Positions 34,361 through 43,520 of a stretch of 64,000 bases of DNA are shown piece after piece (the stretch's first letter is position 1; each line of letters opens with the position of its first letter). Position numbers and translations under genes: made by a program. The stretch comes from Paenibacillus lactis (GTDB lineage Bacteria > Bacillota > Bacilli > Paenibacillales > Paenibacillaceae), in NCBI RefSeq assembly GCF_017873605.1, contig NZ_JAGGKI010000004.1:62001-126000 (forward strand), written 5' to 3'. The notes beneath the pieces are model-generated. The model did no database searches and had not been told where the DNA came from. It was given only the letters and a program-made list of their open reading frames with translations.

Positions 34361-35149
34361 CTACGGACACAGCAGCCGGGCCGCTTCATCTAAATCCCGG
34401 CAAATATATTCCGGCGAAACACCGGCGGCGTCGATATGAGACTGCATATTTTGATCCGTCGTAATTCCTGTTAACACAAGTACCGTTTTGCATCCGGCGT
34501 GGACGCCTGCGGCAATATCCGTGCGTATATTATCTCCAACCACGTAAATATCCTCGGTCTGAACCCCGAGACGATCCGCGGCGAATTTCATCAGAATCGA
34601 TGAAGGCTTGCCGATGACCAGCGGCTTCACACCGGACGCCGCTTCCACGGCCGCTCCAAGCGATCCCGCTCCCGGCATCAGCCCGGCGTCGGATGGAAGG
34701 AGCAAATCCGGGTTGGTCAATACCGACGCGGCACCTTCCTGAATCCAGCGAACGGCCCGGGCAAGCGCGTTATAATCAAACGAACGATCGATCCCTTGAA
34801 CGACATACTGCGGCGATTCCTCAACGATGTGAAGCCCCTGCTCGAGCAGTGCTTGCCGAAGCCCTTCCTCACCCAGCATCGCAACTCTCGCCCCCGGCGT
34901 CTCCTCCGCAATATGCTTCGCAGCCGCTAGCGATGAGGTACAGACCTCCTCCGGTAAAGCGGGTATGCCCATATCCCGAAGATGGGCTGCTACCTGCTCC
35001 GGGGTTTTAGACGAGTTATTCGTTACGAACAAGTACGGAATGCCTCTTTCCTTCAAACGGAGGATCAGTCGATCCGCCCCTTCGATTCGCATCTTTCCAT
35101 GATATAGGGTTCCATCCAAATCAATCAGAATCCCTTTCGGTTGTTCCAT
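34361..35149 (-). CDS. NagD-type HAD phosphatase (YutF-like)
   Basis: 262 residues from the ATG at 35149 (GAAGGTG 9 nt upstream; an earlier ATG touches that site). HAD motif I is ILIDLDGTLYHG near residue 8, motif II FVTNNSSKT near 43, the motif III Lys VIGKPS near 180, and motif IV YVVGDNIRTDIAAG near 203. The large C2B cap between motifs II and III is typical of subfamily IIA. Likely a p-nitrophenyl or sugar/nucleotide phosphatase; substrate unknown. A promoter is seen about 175 bp upstream, giving an unusually long leader. Confidence 0.88.
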   Translation of the reverse strand: MEQPKGILIDLDGTLYHGKMRIEGADRLILRLKERGIPYLFVTNNSSKTPEQVAAHLRDMGIPALPEEVCTSSLAAAKHIAEETPGARVAMLGEEGLRQALLEQGLHIVEESPQYVVQGIDRSFDYNALARAVRWIQEGAASVLTNPDLLLPSDAGLMPGAGSLGAAVEAASGVKPLVIGKPSSILMKFAADRLGVQTEDIYVVGDNIRTDIAAGVHAGCKTVLVLTGITTDQNMQSHIDAAGVSPEYICRDLDEAARLLCP

Positions 35150-35562
35150 TGATGTATGCACCTTCTTTATTCCTGTCTTTCATCCGATGAATGATTCATA
35201 TCGTAAAGCGTTGGCATTTCGTATAAGGTCAGCTTCTTCGAATCTTAATGAGATTATGTATAGCTGGGCCGAACCCGCAGGATTCCGTCCTGTCCTTCGC
35301 GCTATCCTGAAACAGCCTAGTACCATTGTAAAGAAGGGGACAGCCTGTTGCAAGGAATCCTCCGTTCGAGTCCTTTCCGTCCTCATGGACGATGTATAGA
35401 CGACAAGGGTTTGACGAAACCAGCCTTCGTTTTTTTCGCTTCCGCTTCTAGGGCGGTCGAAAGAAATCGAAGGCTGTCCGTGCTTGATCGTTTCTGCAAT
35501 CGCTTTGTCATATTCTGCGCTTTCCCGGAAAATAATGCTTCATTTCCTGGGGAAATGCCTGC
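35150..35562. other. Intergenic region between the HAD gene and rnz
   Basis: 413 bp. Contains a minus-strand promoter at 35325-35353 and a leader of about 170 nt with several short inverted segments but no riboswitch class that I recognise. Small ORFs here lack ribosome sites. Confidence 0.55.
35325..35353 (-). promoter_or_regulatory. Probable promoter of the HAD phosphatase gene
   Basis: TTGCAA (35348-35353), 17-bp spacer, TACAAT (35325-35330) on the minus strand. Confidence 0.55.
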
Positions 35563-36492
35563 TTAGGTGCTGCGCTGCACCGGGTACAGGCCGAAATCCT
35601 CGGCGAGCCGTGTATTCTCAAATACATCCTTCGCTTCTTGCAGCAGCGGCTGCAAATGCTCCACGTCTTTATACCTTGAGCTGAAATGCGTTAAAAACAG
35701 CGACTTCACGCCGGCCCGCACCGCTGCTTCTGCCGCTTGCTTGGCCGTACTATGGTAGTACTCATGAGCCAACTCGGCCAAATCCTCCATAAAGGTCGCC
35801 TCATGGACAAGGATGTCCGCATCTTTCGCGAGCACCTCTACTCCAGGGCAAGGACGCGTATCTCCGAGAATCGTCACAACTCTACCCTTCTTGGGTGCAA
35901 GCAGCACATCCGCGGGATGAATCCATCTTCCGTCCCCTAGCTCTACGCTTTCGCCTCGTTTCAGCTTCCCGTATTGCGGACCCGGCTTCAAACCATAGGC
36001 CTCCAGCCGTTTGGGATCGAGGCTTCCGGGCAGATCCTTCTCCACGACCCGGTAGCCATAGCTGTCCGCTCGGTGATCAAGCCCTGCGGCCTCCACGCGG
36101 AAGTACTTGTCTTCAAAAATAATTCCGCCGGTGTGCTCGATGATTTCCATTGTATACGGCACACGGGATTGGCTGATCGAGAGCGACGTTTCGATGAACG
36201 ATTTGATTCCCGGAGGACCGTAGATCGTCAGGGGTGCGGTTACCCCCTGTGCTCCTCGGCTTGAAAGCAATCCGGGCAATCCAAAGACATGATCCCCATG
36301 CATATGTGTAATGAATACCTTTTCAAGCTTGGACAGCTTGAGAGGGGATTTCAATATTTGATGCTGCGTTCCTTCCCCGCAATCAAACAGCCATAAGCTT
36401 CTGCGTTCCTCAAGGAGACGCAGGGCAATGGACGTAACATTGCGCTGGAGTGAAGGAACGCCGGCATTGGTTCCCAAAAAATACAGTTCCAT
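35563..36492 (-). CDS. rnz: Ribonuclease Z
   Basis: tRNA 3'-endonuclease of the metallo-beta-lactamase fold that removes the 3' trailer of tRNA precursors lacking CCA. It has 309 residues. MELYFLGTNAGVPS opens the protein; the zinc motif HMHGDHVFGLPG is near residue 63, the substrate-binding extension (exosite) near 150-170, LGDTRPC near 208, then LVHEATF and FLTHFSSRY, all conserved in the family. The ribosome site GGGAGTAGAGAGGG precedes the ATG. It follows metH with an unusual hairpin in between. Confidence 0.95.
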   Translation of the reverse strand: MELYFLGTNAGVPSLQRNVTSIALRLLEERRSLWLFDCGEGTQHQILKSPLKLSKLEKVFITHMHGDHVFGLPGLLSSRGAQGVTAPLTIYGPPGIKSFIETSLSISQSRVPYTMEIIEHTGGIIFEDKYFRVEAAGLDHRADSYGYRVVEKDLPGSLDPKRLEAYGLKPGPQYGKLKRGESVELGDGRWIHPADVLLAPKKGRVVTILGDTRPCPGVEVLAKDADILVHEATFMEDLAELAHEYYHSTAKQAAEAAVRAGVKSLFLTHFSSRYKDVEHLQPLLQEAKDVFENTRLAEDFGLYPVQRST

Positions 36493-36519
36493 CCCTCTCT
36501 ACTCCCTTTCGGTCGCAAA

Positions 36520-36560
36520 CCGGAGAAATCCTCCGAAACGGTCGGAGGATTTCGAACCGG
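36520..36560. other. Strong hairpin between metH and rnz without a U-tract
   Basis: GAAATCCTCCG (36525-36535) pairs perfectly with 36543-36553, extended by CCGG at both outer ends (36520-36523 and 36557-36560). No T-run follows on either strand, so a processing or stability element is more likely than a terminator. Confidence 0.6.
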
Positions 36561-36579
36561 ATGCACCGGTATAGTCAAG

Positions 36580-39500
36580 TTAAGCTTTATCTACATTAAA
36601 ATAATGGGCCTCAGGATGACTGAATACCATTGCGGATACGGACGCTTCCGGCTCCATCATGAATCCTTCCGTCAGCGCCACGCCGATATCCTCAGGCTGC
36701 ATTAAGCGGAACAACGGCTCTTGATCTTCCAGATCCGGACAAGCCGGATACCCAAACGATACCCGGATTCCCTGATATCGCGCACCAAGACGCTGCTTCA
36801 TGGTCATGTCCGCCGGATCCGGGAAGCCCCACGTGTCCCGCATCATATGATGGACCCGCTCGGCAAGCCCCTCGGCTGTCTCCAGCGCGACGGCTTGAAG
36901 CGCATGGGAACGCAGATAATCTCCCTTGTCCTTCCATTGGCTGGACAGCTTGCCGACACCATGACCCGCCGTGACCACCAGAAAGCCCACGTAGTCCATA
37001 ATGCCGCTGTCCACAGGCTTCAAGAAATCCGCCAAGCATAGATAAGGCTCGACCTGCTGCCTCGGGAACGTGAACGTATGCAGAATCTTTGAATGATCCG
37101 ACGGATCATAGATGATGATGTCGTTGCCTCTCCCCTGTGCCGGGAAGAAGCGGTACATGGCATGCGCTTGAATGATCCCCGATCGGATCGCTTCATTCAG
37201 GATTCCGTCAACCGTTTCCTTCAGCGAGACCGCCTTTGGATCATTCGCCTTCAGCAGCTGCTCAACAGACCCTTTTAAACCGAGGTGATGTCCTAACAGC
37301 ATCTGCATGTTGATATACGGCAAAATATGCGATATCGGATAATTGCGGAGCACATGGCGCTCCATATCCGGCGGGATATACACCGGCGCCTCGGTTGATA
37401 TTTTGGAACGAAGCCCTTGGGAAAGCTTCGGCATAACCTTAACGGCCTGCGGGGCAGCGGCATCCGCCTCCATCTCGGCCTCGATATCCTTGGCCATTTC
37501 GGCCCGCTGCTGCGGGTCGCTCAGCTTGTTTGCCAGATCCAGACCTTCCATCGCGTCCTTTGCATACAGCACCATGCCGTCATATTCGGGACGAATACGC
37601 GTTTTCGTGAATTTTCGCGTCAACGCCGCTCCGCCTACCATGATCGGCACGTCGATGCCAGCGTTTTTCAAATCCTGCGCGGTTAGGACCATTTGTTGAG
37701 CGGACTTTACAAGCAGTCCGGACAACCCGATCGCATCGGGCTTTTCGCGCCGATATGCCTCGATAATTTGCTCCGGTGGTACTTTTATACCCAAATTCAC
37801 AATTTCATAACCATTGTTGGAGAGGATGATCTCGACCAGGTTTTTGCCGATGTCATGGACATCGCCCTTCACCGTCGCCAGCATGATCTTCCCTTTAACC
37901 GACGTCTCATTTTTTTCCATAAAAGGCTCGAGATGGGCGACCGATGCTTTCATAACTTCAGCGCTTTGGAGCACCTCGGCTACGATCAGCTCATTATTGT
38001 TAAACAGGCGGCCAACCTCGGTCATTCCAGCCATCAACGGGCCGTTGATAATGTCCAGCGGTCCGTATTTCTTCAGCGCTTCATTGAGATCGGGAATCAA
38101 ACCTTCCTTGGAGCCTTCAACAACATAGGAAGCAAGGCGCTCCTCCAGGCTTAGATTGGAGACTTTCTCTTTCTTCTCCACCTTTTTATCCCGGAAAGCC
38201 GCAACAAATGCCGCCAGCGTCTCATCGTTGGTGCGATAAATCAGATCCTCCGCAAGCTTCCGCTCTTCCTCGGGTATCGACGCATAACGCTCAAGCTTCT
38301 CGGTATTGACAATCGCGTAGTCAAGACCTGCCTTGGTGCATTCATATAAATATACCGAGTTCAGCACCTCGCGTCCAGCCTCCGGCAAGCCAAAAGAGAC
38401 GTTGCTGATTCCAAGAATCGTATGGACCTTCGGCATCGCTTCTTTAATAAGCCGAATCCCTTCAATGGTCTCCTTCGCGGATCCGATGTACTGCTCATCC
38501 CCTGTTCCTACCGGAAATACCAGCGTATCGAAAATAATATCCTCCGGCGAAACGCCGTATTTATGAACGAGCAGGTCATACGAACGCTTCGCAACCTTCA
38601 GCTTGTCCTCGCGGGTAATCGCTTGACCCTTCTCATCGATCGTTCCAACAACGACCGCAGCTCCGTATTTATGGACCAGCGGAATGACCTTTTCGAATTT
38701 TTCTTCACCATCTTCAAGGTTAATGGAGTTAATAATCGCTTTACCCTGGGAATATTGCAGCGCGATATCAATAACCGCCGGATCCGTCGTATCGATCATG
38801 AGTGGAACCTTGACCTTCTTGGCGACCAGTTCCAAAAATTTAACCATATCCTCCGCTTCCTCGCGGTCGGGATCCTGCACGCAAATATCGATAATATGCG
38901 CACCATTCTTAACCTGCGCCCTTGCTATTTCGGAAGCCTCTTCGTATTTCCCTTCCACGATCAAGCGCTTGAATTTGCGGGAGCCCAGCACGTTGGTGCG
39001 CTCGCCCACCATATAAGGACGGTTGTCCTGCTCAATGTACACCGGCTCAATGCCCGACAACGCCGGCAGATGCGTCCCCGTCAGCGGGCGCGGGTTAAAC
39101 CGGCTCATGGCATCCTTCAGCGCGCTGATATGCTCCGGCGTCGTCCCGCAGCAGCCTCCGGCGATGTTCAGCCATCCCTTTTCCGCAAATGCGGCCATTT
39201 TTTGTGCCAGCGACTCAGGGGATTCGTGATACTGGCCATTCTCATCCGGTAAACCGGCATTAGGGTAGCAGCTGATGGCGCTGCGGGACATTTCGGACAG
39301 GGAACGGATATGGTCCCGCATGAACTCCGGTCCTGTCGCGCAGTTCAAACCGATCGAGATCGGATTTAAGTGCTCAAGTGATATATAGAAAGCTTCTATA
39401 TTCTGTCCGGCGAGCGTGGTGCCCATCGGCTCAATCGTTCCGGAAATCATGATCGGCAGCGTAATGCCCGTCTTCTCAAAAGCTTGGCGAATTCCAATGC

Positions 39501-40020
39501 TGCCTGCCTTCACATTAAGCGTATCCTGCGATGTTTCCAGGAGAAGGGCATCCACCTTGCCCTCGATTAACGCAATCGCTTGCTCTTCATAGCTTGCGAT
39601 CAGCTCCGCGAAGGTTACGCCTCCCGTTACGGACAGCGTCTTTGTCGTAGGTCCCATTGCCCCGACAACATAACGCGGCTGCTCGGGCGTCGAATATTTA
39701 TCGGCAGCGGCCCGAGCCAGCCGTGCAGCCTCCAAGTTGATTTCCCGGGCAAGCTGAGGTATATCGTATTCCGCCAGCACAACCGACGTTGCGCCAAAGG
39801 TATTGGTTTCGATCAAATCGGCACCTGCAGCCAGATACTGCTCATGAATGTTCTGGATGACATCCGGCCGGTAAATGACGAGTGTTTCATTGCATCCTTC
39901 CAGTTCGGCGCCGCCGAAATCGTCAGCCGTGAGGTCCTCTCGCTGGATCATCGTACCCATGGCACCGTCAAGGATTAATATTCGTTCTTTCAGTACTTCC
40001 TGTAAGCTAGGCTTGTTCAA
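36580..40020 (-). CDS. metH: Cobalamin-dependent methionine synthase
   Basis: Transfers methyl from methyl-tetrahydrofolate through cob(I)alamin to homocysteine. 1146 residues, slightly shorter than E. coli MetH, with the full four-module order. The homocysteine domain (about 1-325) starts with ILILDGAMGTMIQ and has zinc cysteines in GLNCATG and GGCCGTTPEH. The pterin domain (330-610) includes ERTNVLGSRKFKRL. The cobalamin domain (640-870) carries the axial His in DVHDIGKNLV. The activation domain (890-1146) has SAM-binding residues near RLGARYQGIRVSFGYPACPD. The last residues contain HPEAHYFNVDK. No S-box riboswitch or cobalamin riboswitch is visible in the 168 bp upstream, unlike many Firmicute met genes. 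Confidence 0.97.
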   Translation of the reverse strand: MNKPSLQEVLKERILILDGAMGTMIQREDLTADDFGGAELEGCNETLVIYRPDVIQNIHEQYLAAGADLIETNTFGATSVVLAEYDIPQLAREINLEAARLARAAADKYSTPEQPRYVVGAMGPTTKTLSVTGGVTFAELIASYEEQAIALIEGKVDALLLETSQDTLNVKAGSIGIRQAFEKTGITLPIMISGTIEPMGTTLAGQNIEAFYISLEHLNPISIGLNCATGPEFMRDHIRSLSEMSRSAISCYPNAGLPDENGQYHESPESLAQKMAAFAEKGWLNIAGGCCGTTPEHISALKDAMSRFNPRPLTGTHLPALSGIEPVYIEQDNRPYMVGERTNVLGSRKFKRLIVEGKYEEASEIARAQVKNGAHIIDICVQDPDREEAEDMVKFLELVAKKVKVPLMIDTTDPAVIDIALQYSQGKAIINSINLEDGEEKFEKVIPLVHKYGAAVVVGTIDEKGQAITREDKLKVAKRSYDLLVHKYGVSPEDIIFDTLVFPVGTGDEQYIGSAKETIEGIRLIKEAMPKVHTILGISNVSFGLPEAGREVLNSVYLYECTKAGLDYAIVNTEKLERYASIPEEERKLAEDLIYRTNDETLAAFVAAFRDKKVEKKEKVSNLSLEERLASYVVEGSKEGLIPDLNEALKKYGPLDIINGPLMAGMTEVGRLFNNNELIVAEVLQSAEVMKASVAHLEPFMEKNETSVKGKIMLATVKGDVHDIGKNLVEIILSNNGYEIVNLGIKVPPEQIIEAYRREKPDAIGLSGLLVKSAQQMVLTAQDLKNAGIDVPIMVGGAALTRKFTKTRIRPEYDGMVLYAKDAMEGLDLANKLSDPQQRAEMAKDIEAEMEADAAAPQAVKVMPKLSQGLRSKISTEAPVYIPPDMERHVLRNYPISHILPYINMQMLLGHHLGLKGSVEQLLKANDPKAVSLKETVDGILNEAIRSGIIQAHAMYRFFPAQGRGNDIIIYDPSDHSKILHTFTFPRQQVEPYLCLADFLKPVDSGIMDYVGFLVVTAGHGVGKLSSQWKDKGDYLRSHALQAVALETAEGLAERVHHMMRDTWGFPDPADMTMKQRLGARYQGIRVSFGYPACPDLEDQEPLFRLMQPEDIGVALTEGFMMEPEASVSAMVFSHPEAHYFNVDKA

Positions 40021-40123
40021 CTCATAAACCTCCCCGGAAAACGTTAAATCTTAGTGTATCAGAATCCTTTTCAATAGAAAAGGCGAAATATGCGCCACAG
40101 CGCGTATTATTCATGATTTACAG

Positions 40124-40152
40124 ATGACAAAACGCGGTGACGCGTCTATAAT
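40124..40152 (+). promoter_or_regulatory. Promoter of mtnD
   Basis: ATGACA (40124-40129), 17-bp spacer, TATAAT (40147-40152). The spacer contains the inverted repeat CGCGGTGACGCG. Confidence 0.6.
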
Positions 40153-40188
40153 ACATATTAAACCAACTGGAGAAAGAGGGTTAGACCT

Positions 40189-40725
40189 ATGGCAGAAATC
40201 GTGATTCGTAATACGAACGAACGCATTAGCGGGGAAGAAAATGTTCGTGAATTCCTGAAAAAACAAGAAGTGCTGTACGAGCATTGGAATATGGATAAGT
40301 TCCCGGCTGATCTTCAAGAGAAATTTCAGCTAAGCGATGAGGATAAGCAGCGTATTCTCGACGCATTCGATCCTGAAATTCGTGACCTGGCTGCTAGACG
40401 CGGCTACAAAATTTGGGATATCATCACGCTCTCCGAATCCACTCCGAATCTTGAGGATCTGCTCCAAAAATTCGAAGAGGTACACACGCACTCCGAGGAT
40501 GAAATCCGGGCGATTGTAGGCGGTAAAGGTATTTTCATTATCAAAGGCTCCGAGGACGTAGGTTATTTCAATGTGGAGCTTGAGCCGGGCGATGTCATTT
40601 CCGTTCCGGAAAATACGCCTCACTTCTTCACGCTGATGGACAACAAGCAAATTGTGGCCGTACGTCTCTTTATTGAAGAGAATGGCTGGATTGCTACACC
40701 GGTGGCGGATCCGCAATTCCAATAA
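40189..40725 (+). CDS. mtnD: Acireductone dioxygenase
   Basis: Methionine-salvage enzyme that, with Fe2+, oxidises acireductone to the keto acid precursor of methionine. It has 178 residues in a cupin fold. The metal-binding sequence VHTHSEDEIRAIVGGKG (near residue 101) provides two His and a Glu, and the third His is in PENTPHFFTL. The gene stands alone on the plus strand, next to metH but divergent from it. Other mtn genes (mtnK, mtnA, mtnB, mtnW) are not in the window, so the pathway is encoded elsewhere. It has its own promoter and a strong terminator. Confidence 0.93.
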   Translation: MAEIVIRNTNERISGEENVREFLKKQEVLYEHWNMDKFPADLQEKFQLSDEDKQRILDAFDPEIRDLAARRGYKIWDIITLSESTPNLEDLLQKFEEVHTHSEDEIRAIVGGKGIFIIKGSEDVGYFNVELEPGDVISVPENTPHFFTLMDNKQIVAVRLFIEENGWIATPVADPQFQ

Positions 40726-40769
40726 TCGACAGCGCTTGATGGATGAACGCTTTTTAATGCTTCCATACG

Positions 40770-40817
40770 AAAAGGCAGCCCACGGACCCGAAAACGGCGT
40801 ACCGGTGCTGCCTTTTT
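40770..40817 (+). terminator. Bidirectional terminator between mtnD and the lipoprotein gene
   Basis: AAAAGGCAGC (40770-40779) pairs with GCTGCCTTTT (40807-40816), with A- and T-runs on both sides, so it can serve both convergent genes. Confidence 0.85.
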
Positions 40818-40833
40818 GAAATGTTCCGATCGT

Positions 40834-41238
40834 TTATTCCGTTACCGTTAGCTCCTTAAGCGGCATGGAATGCTGTCCTCTCGCGGTTACATGAGATATG
40901 ATGCGGTAGGTCCCAGGCTGGTCGAAGGTTTTCTCCAGCTTGTATATTCCTCCCTGGTCATGCTCGATCGGCACCGTTGCCGACAAGCCTCCGCCTTCCT
41001 GGGTGACTTCGATCTCAACCGAATCCGCGTCTTCCACAGGCTGACCGGCCTGCGTGACCTTCGCCTCAATAAAAACCTTCTCCCCTGCTGCAACCGTTTC
41101 CGGGTTTATCGTCAGATCGACGATAATCGGCTCGGCGAGCGTGTCTTCATCAATATCGGCCTTACTTTCGTTACATGCTGCAAGGGCGACTGCCATCAAT
41201 ACCATCGCCGCGATCAATGCTATCTTTCTTCTTGTCAT
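40834..41238 (-). CDS. YtkA-like lipoprotein
   Basis: 134 residues with a lipoprotein signal: MTRRK, a hydrophobic core and lipobox LAAC with the lipidated Cys at residue 22. The mature part is a beta-sandwich YtkA-like domain (PEPIIVDLTINPETVAAGEKVFIEAKV-type start, then GIYKLEKTFDQPGTYRIISHVTARGQHSM). YtkA-like proteins have been linked to copper or FixH functions, but no copper-binding cluster of His and Met is prominent: only one HSM near the end. AGAGGTG sets the start. It is alone between mtnD and a HAD hydrolase. Membrane-anchored on the outer face; role unknown. Confidence 0.8.
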   Translation of the reverse strand: MTRRKIALIAAMVLMAVALAACNESKADIDEDTLAEPIIVDLTINPETVAAGEKVFIEAKVTQAGQPVEDADSVEIEVTQEGGGLSATVPIEHDQGGIYKLEKTFDQPGTYRIISHVTARGQHSMPLKELTVTE

Positions 41239-41420
41239 GCACTACACCTCTTTACAATATCGTGCCTATGTATGCTGCACGCCATGGTCCGGATCTTACA
41301 GAATCTGCTCACCATCATTATATCCCAAGAACCTTTTTTTTCGATCTCACGAAGCTTACAATTGTGTGACGTTTCTCACAGGGATTTAACGGGTCGTGAT
41401 GACAAGATCTCGATAGAAAA

Positions 41421-41455
41421 ACAGCCCGGATTCGCGATTACCGCGTCCAGGCTGT
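41421..41455 (-). terminator. Terminator of the HAD hydrolase gene
   Basis: ACAGCC/GGCTGT outer stem with GGA/TCC and CGCG/CGCG pairing inside, followed by TTTTTC on the minus strand. Confidence 0.75.
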
Positions 41456-41516
41456 GCCATATGTACTCGTCACTAACGATTTGCTTCTTCGGACGTATCG
41501 ATTGACATTTTCGTTT

Positions 41517-42308
41517 TTAAAGCGCAGCCAGGATGGCGTGTAGCTCGGACAGATGCTTAATCTCAAATTCCGGAACAATGGCCGGATCCTTGGGCCGATC
41601 TACCCGATTAATCCAAACGGTATGCAGTCCGGCCGCATTGCCTCCCTTGATATCCGTCGTCAGCTTATCGCCGACCATGACAGCCTCTCCAGGCTTCGCG
41701 CCAAGCAGTTCAAGCGCATGCTGGAAGATCGACACATCCGGCTTGCCTTTGCCGAAGTCGCCTGAAATGACAATGTGATCGAAATAAGGAACCAGCTCGG
41801 GAACACCATCAAGCTTTTCCTGCTGAAGATCAGGGCTGCCGTTTGTGAGCAGCAGCAGCTGCACCTTTCCTTGCAGCTCCTTCAGCACGTCGAATGTTTC
41901 TTCATACACATAGGGTCTGGATCTGCGCTCTGACGCAAACCGCTCCGCCAGCGTTTCGGCAAGGCTTTCATTCTCAACGCCAACACGAGCAAGACCGCGA
42001 CGCCAGGATTCCTTCCGATACATCGGTGCGAGCTCCTGCAATTTCCGGAATTCCGGCTGCGACCCAGCCGTAAAATTCGCCCACAGCCCTTCGAATGGAT
42101 TGATCCCGATCATCTGGGTAAATGCAAAGGTGTCATAGGATGCGTACAGCGATCTTGCTTCTTCCCGTACCGCATTCAGCAACTCCTTGGCATCAACCCC
42201 AGCTGCAGCGGCACCTGCTTCGGCTGTCACTTCAAAAGCTTCTTCCACACTTCGTTCATCCCACAACAACGTATCATCCAAGTCAAACAATACGGCAGTA
42301 ATCGGCAT
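41517..42308 (-). CDS. HAD-superfamily hydrolase
   Basis: 263 residues with a helical C1 cap. Motif I is VLFDLDDTLLWD near residue 6, motif II LLLTNGSPD near 151, motif III Lys in GKGKPDVSIF, and motif IV VMVGDKLTTDIKGG near 210. The LFDLDDTL signature is that of the YjjG/YsaA nucleotidase-like subgroup, so a nucleotide or haloacid-type phosphatase is plausible; substrate not known. GGGAGAGGGAG precedes the ATG. It follows a small two-TM protein gene by 39 bp and ends in a terminator. Confidence 0.87.
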   Translation of the reverse strand: MPITAVLFDLDDTLLWDERSVEEAFEVTAEAGAAAAGVDAKELLNAVREEARSLYASYDTFAFTQMIGINPFEGLWANFTAGSQPEFRKLQELAPMYRKESWRRGLARVGVENESLAETLAERFASERRSRPYVYEETFDVLKELQGKVQLLLLTNGSPDLQQEKLDGVPELVPYFDHIVISGDFGKGKPDVSIFQHALELLGAKPGEAVMVGDKLTTDIKGGNAAGLHTVWINRVDRPKDPAIVPEFEIKHLSELHAILAAL

Positions 42309-42347
42309 GTTCTCCCTCTCCCTTTGTTCGTTTAGGCGCTATATATA

Positions 42348-42872
42348 TTAATGATGTTCTACCGGAATATGATGGGCCTTCGCGAACTCTTCAAGCCGTT
42401 CTCCCATCGCCTGAGTGTCGTACAAATTGATCATACGCGAAAACACCCAGTTGCCTGCTTTCCCCTTGCCTTGTATGACGACAGAGCCAGAAGCAATTTT
42501 AATCTTCTCGATCTCCGAAGCGGCCAATCTTCGCTCCCGATTAAACTTCATGGTGGACACGGATGCGCGTTCGATCTTCAGATAAGGCTTGCGCAGGAAA
42601 ATCATCAATGCAAGCAGAATGTACAAGCCGACACCGACCCAGTTCAGGACCCCATTGCTATCGCCCGTCGCTTTAGCTGCCGCGGAGCCGAGAAGCGCAT
42701 AAAGAGCCGCAAGGGCAAGCAATACGATCGGCAGCACATATTTCCGTCCCTTAAACACGTCCATTGTATCGGAAATGGCAGATCCCTGATAGGTGGACAT
42801 TCCCTGCTTCTTCCGTTTTTTGTTCAGTTGTTGCATATTTTTGCTGACTTTTCGTTCCCAAGATCTTGACAT
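42348..42872 (-). CDS. Two-TM membrane protein, function unknown
   Basis: 174 residues. The N-terminal 45 residues are strongly basic (MSRSWERKVSKNMQQLNKKRKKQG). Two transmembrane helices follow (about 46-66 and 78-96), then an 80-residue cytoplasmic domain with FLRKPYLKIERASVSTMKF and VVIQGKGKAGNWVF that looks like a small PH-like fold. A good GGGAGG precedes the ATG. Not recognised by name. It may share a transcript with the downstream HAD gene. Confidence 0.65.
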   Translation of the reverse strand: MSRSWERKVSKNMQQLNKKRKKQGMSTYQGSAISDTMDVFKGRKYVLPIVLLALAALYALLGSAAAKATGDSNGVLNWVGVGLYILLALMIFLRKPYLKIERASVSTMKFNRERRLAASEIEKIKIASGSVVIQGKGKAGNWVFSRMINLYDTQAMGERLEEFAKAHHIPVEHH

Positions 42873-43088
42873 ATCGTTCCTCCCAAATCTGATATCGCCT
42901 GTGCTATCTATAAAAGTTGAATAAATGAATGGATGTTATGGCAATATACTCCCTTGCCTGCATCGTTTTCTTAAACTCAACTCATTTATATCCGGGAAGC
43001 AGCAGTGCTTCGTTCATGCAGCATCCCGGCTTGATAATAAAACATCATTTGAAGCCCTAATGAGTCCTTCAGGATGTATCGACAAAAC

Positions 43089-43295
43089 CTAGTGCTTCAG
43101 ACGGGGGCCGCCTTTTTGCTCGTTCTCATCGACCCACTCGATCGATTCCAGCTGCTGTCTGAAGTTTCTGCGGATATTGTTAAGGTAGATTTCCCGAAGC
43201 TCTGCGCGTTCCTTCATTTCCTCTTCGGTCAAACCCTCGCTTTTCTGCTTACGTGCCAATAGATTGATGCGTTCTACCAAAGTATCGATGTCCAT
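43089..43295 (-). CDS. DUF896 family protein (YnzC-like)
   Basis: 68 residues, a two-helix hairpin: MDIDTLVERINLLARKQKSEGLTEEE, then ERAELREIYLNNIRRNFRQQLESI. This is the DUF896/YnzC family. In Bacillus subtilis ynzC lies in the lexA-yneA-yneB-ynzC SOS cluster, and here it is again next to yneA, so an SOS-related role is plausible but unproven. GGAGGAG precedes the ATG. yneB is absent from the gap. Confidence 0.85.
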   Translation of the reverse strand: MDIDTLVERINLLARKQKSEGLTEEEMKERAELREIYLNNIRRNFRQQLESIEWVDENEQKGGPRLKH

Positions 43296-43342
43296 GGTTT
43301 CTCCTCCATTTCAAATATCATTATAACTTAACCATGTGAAAA

Positions 43343-43376
43343 AGAGCTTGTCAAGGCGACCACCCTTGCAAGCTCT
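43343..43376 (-). terminator. Terminator downstream of yneA
   Basis: AGAGCTTG (43343-43350) and CAAGG/CCTTG form a stem with CAAGCTCT, followed by TTTTTC on the minus strand. Confidence 0.8.
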
Positions 43377-43453
43377 TGCATTCAGCGAATATAAACATAT
43401 TAAGGAATGAATGTCATGATCTATATCATAAAGAGTGCGACAAATTCAATCAT

Positions 43454-43520
43454 TATATAGTAGATTTCAAATACGACCTCATCGATCTGTGAAATGGCGA
43501 ATTTCACTTCCTACTATATA
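43454..43520. repeat. Nested inverted repeats downstream of yneA
   Basis: TATATAGTAG (43454-43463) and its exact reverse complement at 43511-43520 enclose a second hairpin GTGAAAT-GGCGA-ATTTCAC (43489-43507). It lies between yneA and its terminator, where yneB would be expected. No ORF spans it. Confidence 0.6.

Noticed and set aside
35348-35566. A 72-codon plus-strand ORF in the gap before rnz
   Set aside because: No ribosome site, no recognisable composition, and it overlaps the promoter seen on the other strand.
40021-40188. SAM (S-box) or cobalamin riboswitch before metH
   Set aside because: The 168-bp gap lacks the conserved cores of both and contains only the divergent mtnD promoter.
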